Part shown: positions 59,977-64,000 of the stretch, one piece after another
Layout of the letters: each line of letters starts with the position of its first letter
Numbering within the stretch: position 1 is the stretch's first letter
Source of the DNA: BD1-7 clade bacterium
Lineage (GTDB): Bacteria; Pseudomonadota; Gammaproteobacteria; Pseudomonadales; DT-91
Length of the DNA stretch: 64,000 bases
NCBI GenBank assembly: GCA_902705865.1
Contig: CACSIO010000004.1
Coordinates: forward strand, 89,230-153,229
Reading direction: 5' to 3'
The notes under the pieces: model-generated
Seen by the model: only the letters and a program-made list of their open reading frames with translations
What the model was told of the DNA's origin: nothing
Database searches by the model: none
Made by a program: the position numbers and the translations under genes

Positions 59977-60271
59977 TTAATCAAATAGGTATTTTTCTTT
60001 CATTAGATCTTTTTCATCACATATAAGGGCTTGCCATGGTGGCGATGGCTTTCTCCTTGCGTGCGTGAAGTACGCATAAAGATATGCTTCGTTGCGTTTG
60101 ATTGAGCCTCGAACCTTAAACCTCGACACAACTTTGAAATTTGCGCTCATAGAGGCTTTGACTCCCGCCTTCGAGTCTATGCCATATCCAGCCAAATTGA
60201 CGCGAAGTTGAAGGTACATCTCACCCTGAGATTTAAATTCGTTAGTCCATAACACTTGGTCTTCTGTTTTT
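59977..60271 (-). pseudogene. Unknown gene, 5'-truncated by IS3 element
   Basis: The frame reads from the IS left end into native sequence through LQLRVNLAGYGIDSKAGVKAS, SFKVVSRF and YLYAYFTHARRKPSPP and stops at 59977. The first dozen codons in the open frame come from the IS, so the true start and N-terminus are lost. The remaining region is a beta-rich repeat-like segment. It is in line with the gene at 59141 and probably belonged to the same operon. No family is recognised. Confidence 0.6.
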
Positions 60272-60334
60272 TGATCCGCCCCATCAATAGTAGACACTTC
60301 GTTAAGCAAGTAAAATTGCTAACCGAGGTGAAAC

Positions 60335-60623
60335 ATGACTAAAAAAACCAACCCCGTAAACGTCATAACGATGAATTCAAGGCAGAAGCTTTATTGCTGG
60401 CTGAAAAAAAATCGGCGTAACCAAGGCTGCAGACCAGCTTGGATTACATGGCTCGCAGATCTATCAGTGGCGAGCGGCAGCTGAGAAAAAGAGCAATGCC
60501 AGTGAGCGTGAGAGTCATCTGGCCACCGAAAATGCCAAACTCAAACGGGAGAAAGCCGATCTGGAAAAGGAAGTTGAATTCCTAAAAAAGGCGGCAGCCT
60601 ACTTCGCGAAGAACCCAAAGTAG
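60335..60623 (+). pseudogene. IS3 orfA, frameshifted
   Basis: orfA starts ATG 60335 (MTKKTN) and should read KRHNDEFKAEALLLAEK then GVTKAADQLGLHGSQIYQWR. One base is missing near 60352 and two extra A residues appear in an eight-A run near 60404, so the product is broken. The 3' part (AENAKLKREKADLEKEVEFL) is intact and ends TAG at 60623, overlapping the GTG of orfB. Transposition in cis is therefore doubtful. Confidence 0.75.
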
Positions 60624-61489
60624 TGCGTTTCCGGTTCATTCAACAGCATGGCCAGCATCTGAGCGTAAGCTTTCTCTGTCAGGCGCTAGCAGTATCGCGA
60701 AGTGGGTATTATCAATGGCGCTTGAAACGCGGCGCTACCAGCCCTCGTCGACAAGCCCAGCAACAACGAGATAGAGCAATCAGTAAGGCCTTTGACGATT
60801 CCAAAAGCCGTGATGGTGCACGTCGTATTCAAGCCGAGCTGATCGATCGGGGGATGTGTCACGACATAAAAACCATCTCAGACAGTATGAGGCGACAAAG
60901 GCTAACCCCCAAAGCAGCAAAGAAATTTAAGGTCACCACAGACAGTAACCATAAATTACCGGTAGCCCCTAACCTGCTGGATAGGGACTTCAATGCTGAT
61001 GCCCCGAATCAAAAGTGGGCGGGGGATATAACTTATCTGTACACCAGCGAGGGCTGGCTGTATCTGGCGGTGATGATCGACCTTTACTCGCGGGCGGTGA
61101 TCGGTTGGTCAATGTCATCAAGAATGACAGCGGACTTAGCCTGTGATGCGCTACAAATGGCGTTGTACCGACGCAGTTTCCCTGAAGACGTTATCGTACA
61201 CAGTGATCGCGGTAGCCAGTATTGTTCTGGCGCTTACCGCGGGCTGACTGAACAGCACAAGCTGCAACAGAGTATGAGCCGTCGTGGGAATTGCTGGGAC
61301 AATGCCTGTGTAGAAAGTTTCTTCCATTCCCTCAAGGTGGAAGCCATTCATGATGAGCCGCTAATGAATCGAGAAGAGATGCGCCGAGCGGTGTTCGAAT
61401 ATATTGAAGTTGATTACAATCGAAAAAGGCGCCACAGTGCGCTGGGTTATCTGAGCCCTGAAAAGTACGAAATGAAATTAGTCGCTTAA
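60623..61489 (+). CDS. IS3-family transposase OrfB
   Basis: This 288-residue DDE transposase starts with GTG at 60623, overlapping the orfA stop. It has the HTH_21 region (FLCQALAVSRSGYYQW), then WAGDITYLY (first Asp), [12 protein letters not shown] (second Asp) and [16 protein letters not shown] (Glu), with C-terminal [15 protein letters not shown]. The catalytic set is intact. Because orfA is frameshifted, an OrfAB fusion product is unlikely from this copy. Confidence 0.93.
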   Translation: MRFRFIQQHGQHLSVSFLCQALAVSRSGYYQWRLKRGATSPRRQAQQQRDRAISKAFDDSKSRDGARRIQAELIDRGMCHDIKTISDSMRRQRLTPKAAKKFKVTTDSNHKLPVAPNLLDRDFNADAPNQKWAGDITYLYTSEGWLYLAVMIDLYSRAVIGWSMSSRMTADLACDALQMALYRRSFPEDVIVHSDRGSQYCSGAYRGLTEQHKLQQSMSRRGNCWDNACVESFFHSLKVEAIHDEPLMNREEMRRAVFEYIEVDYNRKRRHSALGYLSPEKYEMKLVA

Positions 61490-61518
61490 CGAGTGTCCAC
61501 TTTTGCTGGGGCAGATCA

Positions 61519-62187
61519 GGTCGTTGCCGGTTGGAAAAAGTAATCACGGTCAGTCACGAAACGATCTACCAATGGATTTATCGTGATAAGCAGCGTGGTG
61601 GCCAGCTTCATAAATATTTGCTTCGCGCGTTTCGCGGCTATCGCAAAAAGCGCGGTACACCTGATGGGCGCAGACTTCTTGCGGACCGAACACCGATTGA
61701 TGAGCGTGGAAAAGCTGCCAACGATCGCTTGCACCGTGGTCACTGGGAGGGCGATACGGTTCATGGGAAAAAAGGGAATCTTGTGACGCTTGTTGATCGA
61801 AAATCACGCTACTTGATGGCAAGAAAGAGCCAGACACGAACAAAAATTGAAGTGACCGATCAGCTGAATAAAATGCTTAAACAACAAGTTTCTCGCACCT
61901 TAACAGTCGACAACGGGCGCGAATTTTATGGGCATCGTGATGTTGCGAAGCAAAGCAATGTGAAGGTTTATTTTGCTGACTCTTATGCCTCATGGCAGCG
62001 TGGGAGTAATGAGAACGCGAATGGAATACTGCGTCGATATTATCCAAAGGGGTTTGACTTTACTACGATCAACGCCCAGCAACTGAGAAGAACCGTAGAG
62101 AAGATCAATTTATTACCGAGAAAAATCTTGGGATGGAAATCTGCTCATGAAGTTCATTACGGGGTCAGCGTTGCACTTATTGCTTGA
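61519..62187 (+). pseudogene. IS30-family transposase, 5'-truncated
   Basis: The frame begins right at the IS3 right end (RCRLEKVITVSHETIYQWIY) and continues to 62187. It includes the IS30 DDE core: HWEGDTVHGKKGNLVTLVD, TVDNGREFYGHRD and NENANGILRRYYPKG. About the first 100-130 residues, with the HTH, are missing. Either the IS3 copy inserted here or a later deletion joined them. It is presumably inactive. Confidence 0.85.
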
Positions 62188-62643
62188 ACTCGGGAAGCGA
62201 ATAATAGAGAAAAGGTTCAGACACAGAGTTCGGGAGTTTTTTTGGTACAGATTGAATAGATAGAACCTGCGAAGTGAGGCGTTTAAACCTGCGTTCAATT
62301 CAGCGTACAAAGGTTAGGTATCGTGTGAGTTTAGTTCTACTCGGTAGCCGAAAAGGTGATGTCGTTAGGAGCAGATAGGAAAAGTAGAATTGGGACAGCC
62401 TGCGGATAACCATTTGTGAAATAGCGGCAGTGCCAGTATCGACCGGCATATCGGGTTGTACGCCCAAGCTGTGTTAGTCGATTTCAATTAAGAGGCTTTT
62501 AGTGCTTTGGCGCTATTTGAATGTCAGCGATAGGAGTAGAATGGATTGATCCTAGGTAAAAGACTTAATATGTCTTATCAATATCCATTTTGAATGTAAG
62601 CCAATATAATTATATCTGTTCTTTTTAGTGGTTATGAGTAGGA
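62188..62643. other. Non-coding spacer before TetR gene
   Basis: About 455 bases contain no supported gene. The first part should include the right end of the IS30 element. The rest is moderately AT-rich and precedes the TetR ATG, with AGTAGGA as the ribosome site. No strong palindrome for self-regulation was found by eye. Confidence 0.5.
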
Positions 62644-63345
62644 ATGAACAAAAGCAAACCTGATCGTCCAAGCAAAGACGAGAGCAGTGCTCCCCCTACA
62701 TCGAGAGGAGCCAAACGAAAAAAACGTACTCGGCTGAAGTTGCTTAACTCCGCCATGGCATTATTTTCTAGAAAAGATGCACAGGACGTGACAATTAACG
62801 ATATTACGGAGGGAGCAGATGTTGGCTTTGGTACATTTTACAACCATTTTGAGTCAAAAGACGCCATCTATGAAGCTGTCTTGTTTTATGCCTTTGATTC
62901 TTTTGGTGAAGTTGTTGATGCACACCTCGATCGTATCAATGATCCTGCAGAAAAAATATCGACTGCTCTTCGTTTAACACTGCGTGAAGCGAAGCTGAAA
63001 AAGGACTGGGGGCGCTTTTTGGTTAGAGAAGCTTTTTCAGAAATGGGCTTGTCTAGTGGATTAGCTCCTAGGCTAGCAAGGGATATTGATGAAGGCATAT
63101 CACAGGGAAGGTTCAAGCATGGCGATATAGATTTGATGACGCTGGTTATTGGTGCATCGACTGTTGGATGTATATCGATAGGACTGGGTGAAGATAGCAC
63201 TCACCCCCAACTAGAGGAAGATAAAACATTGGGTCAACGATTTATTGAGCATGCACTGAAAACACTTGGGCTACCAGATGATGAGGCCAATCGACTGGCA
63301 ATAGTCCCTCTTCCTGACGATGATTTGTCAGAGAGAGCATTTTAG
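62644..63345 (+). CDS. TetR/AcrR-family transcriptional regulator
   Basis: This 233-residue protein has a basic N-terminal tail (RGAKRKKRTRLKLLNSAMAL) and the TetR HTH (VTINDITEGADVGFGTFYNHFESKDAIYEAV, about 50-80). A helical ligand-binding domain of about 140 residues follows. Such regulators often control efflux or lipid genes, but no target gene sits next to it: it is boxed between IS elements. It may regulate elsewhere or be a stranded fragment of an older locus. Confidence 0.9.
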   Translation: MNKSKPDRPSKDESSAPPTSRGAKRKKRTRLKLLNSAMALFSRKDAQDVTINDITEGADVGFGTFYNHFESKDAIYEAVLFYAFDSFGEVVDAHLDRINDPAEKISTALRLTLREAKLKKDWGRFLVREAFSEMGLSSGLAPRLARDIDEGISQGRFKHGDIDLMTLVIGASTVGCISIGLGEDSTHPQLEEDKTLGQRFIEHALKTLGLPDDEANRLAIVPLPDDDLSERAF

Positions 63346-63454
63346 GCATTATTTGGGATTGTCTGAGTTATCGAATTATCTTGCATTAAGTACCGAGTTT
63401 TATGGCACGCAATCACAAGTGAGCTCGATCAGTTAACGCTGCTTGTGTCTAAGG

Positions 63455-64000
63455 TGATCTGCCCCAGCAAAAGTGGACACTCGTTAAGCGACTAATTTCC
63501 TTTCGTACTTTTCAGGGCTCAGATAGCCCAGCGCACTGTGGCGCCTTTTTCGATTGTAATCAACTTCAATATCTCGGCGCATCTCTTCTCGATTCATTAG
63601 CGGCTCATCATGAATGGCTTCCACCTTGAGGGAATGGAAGAAACTTTCTACACAGGCATTGTCCCAGCAATTCCCACGACGGCTCATACTCTGTTGCAGC
63701 TTGTGCTGTTCAATCAGCCCGCGGTAAGCGCCAGAACAATACTGGCTACCGCGATCACTGTGTACGATAACGTCTTCAGGGAAACTGCGTCGGTACAACG
63801 CCATTTGTAGCGCATCACAGGCTAAGTCCGCTGTCATTCTTGATGACATTGACCAACCGATCACCGCCCGCGAGTAAAGGTCGATCATCACCGCCAGATA
63901 CAGCCAGCCCTCGCTGGTGTACAGATAAGTTATATCCCCCGCCCACTTTTGATTCGGGGCATCAGCATTGAAGTCCCTATCCAGCAGGTTAGGGGCTACC
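63455..64000 (-). mobile_element. IS3-family insertion sequence, copy 2, partial
   Basis: The terminal repeat TGATCTGCCCCAGCAAAAG begins at 63455 and the element continues off the right edge in inverted orientation relative to copy 1. The two copies flank the IS30 remnant and the TetR gene, like a composite transposon. Sequence identity appears very high by eye, apart from a 12-base deletion in the transposase. Confidence 0.88.
63484..64000 (-). CDS. IS3 transposase OrfB copy 2, partial
   Basis: The frame is open from the right edge to the stop at 63484 and repeats copy 1 from the WAGDITYLY region onward. It contains [12 protein letters not shown] and [17 protein letters not shown] four-residue in-frame deletion changes EEMRRAVFEYIEVDY to [11 protein letters not shown], and two substitutions are seen (GLTEQ to GLIEQ, YEMKL to YERKL). 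The deletion lies near the C-terminal helix after the catalytic Glu, so activity may be reduced. The 5' part is outside the window. Confidence 0.85.
   Translation of the reverse strand, partial: VAPNLLDRDFNADAPNQKWAGDITYLYTSEGWLYLAVMIDLYSRAVIGWSMSSRMTADLACDALQMALYRRSFPEDVIVHSDRGSQYCSGAYRGLIEQHKLQQSMSRRGNCWDNACVESFFHSLKVEAIHDEPLMNREEMRRDIEVDYNRKRRHSALGYLSPEKYERKLVA

Larger units (their letters stand above)
60272..61518 (+). mobile_element. IS3-family insertion sequence, copy 1
   Basis: A 1,247-base element is bounded by imperfect terminal inverted repeats. The left end TGATCCGCCCCATCAATAG and GACACTTCGTTAAGC correspond to the right end read in reverse, TGATCTGCCCCAGCAAAAG and GACACTCGTTAAGC. 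It carries orfA (degenerate) and orfB. It interrupts the gene at 59977 on its left and abuts a truncated IS30 transposase on its right. No clear target duplication is visible, suggesting rearrangement after insertion. Confidence 0.88.

Noticed and set aside
1..64000. CRISPR array, tRNA or rRNA genes
   Set aside because: Looked for regularly spaced repeats and tRNA-like clover arms by eye; none was found. A covariance-model scan would be decisive.

Overview
The window looks like accessory DNA from a gammaproteobacterium, perhaps a marine or Oceanospirillales-like lineage. That placement is weak: it rests on gene types (Mu-like phage, Dnd island, IS3/IS30 elements) and no housekeeping gene is present to fix it.

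Region 1 (1 to about 27,417) is most of a Mu-like transposable prophage lying right-to-left. From its left end it has a LexA-like repressor facing Ner, a Mu A-type DDE transposase, a Mu B-type ATPase, small early genes, GemA/gp16 and a Mor/C activator. Cargo and lysis genes follow. Then come the Mu-type packaging and head genes (gp25, gp26, gp27, gp28 terminase, gp29 portal, F, I/Z, T, gp36, G, gp37) and a baseplate module (V, W, J, I, fibre) in P2-like order that runs off the left edge. Non-phage cargo sits at three points: an OLD-type ATPase/TOPRIM nuclease with a degenerate ImmA/IrrE-like protein, a lipoprotein, and a solitary KAP P-loop NTPase. A motif close to CACTAAAACCCTTTATTTC recurs upstream of the lysis, I and W genes and is probably the phage late promoter.

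Region 2 (about 27,418 to 31,860) is the edge of an older island. It has a P4-type integrase whose 5' end is cut off exactly where the prophage ends, two unrecognised proteins, a YagK/YfjJ (inovirus Gp2-like) protein and an AlpA regulator.

Region 3 (31,873 to about 37,850) is a compact five-gene operon: sugar epimerase/reductase, GT4 glycosyltransferase, radical SAM/SPASM enzyme, WG-repeat/O-methyltransferase fusion and histidine phosphatase. It is preceded by a 35-codon ORF with a strong ribosome binding site and two hairpins. I read it as a candidate peptide- or small-molecule-modifying pathway that I cannot match to a described system.

Region 4 (37,849 to 54,956) is a DNA phosphorothioation system: DndBCDE modification, DptFGH restriction, a sulfur-binding HNH endonuclease between the two operons, and a phosphorothioation-associated methyltransferase separated from dptF by a decayed IS3 element. 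No dndA is present.

Region 5 (55,097 to 64,000) holds a plasmid/ICE-type module (metal-binding protein, YqaJ nuclease, DUF932 protein), a glycine-zipper protein, a small cluster of unknowns cut by an IS3 element, an IS30 remnant, a TetR regulator and a second IS3 copy in inverted orientation running off the right edge.
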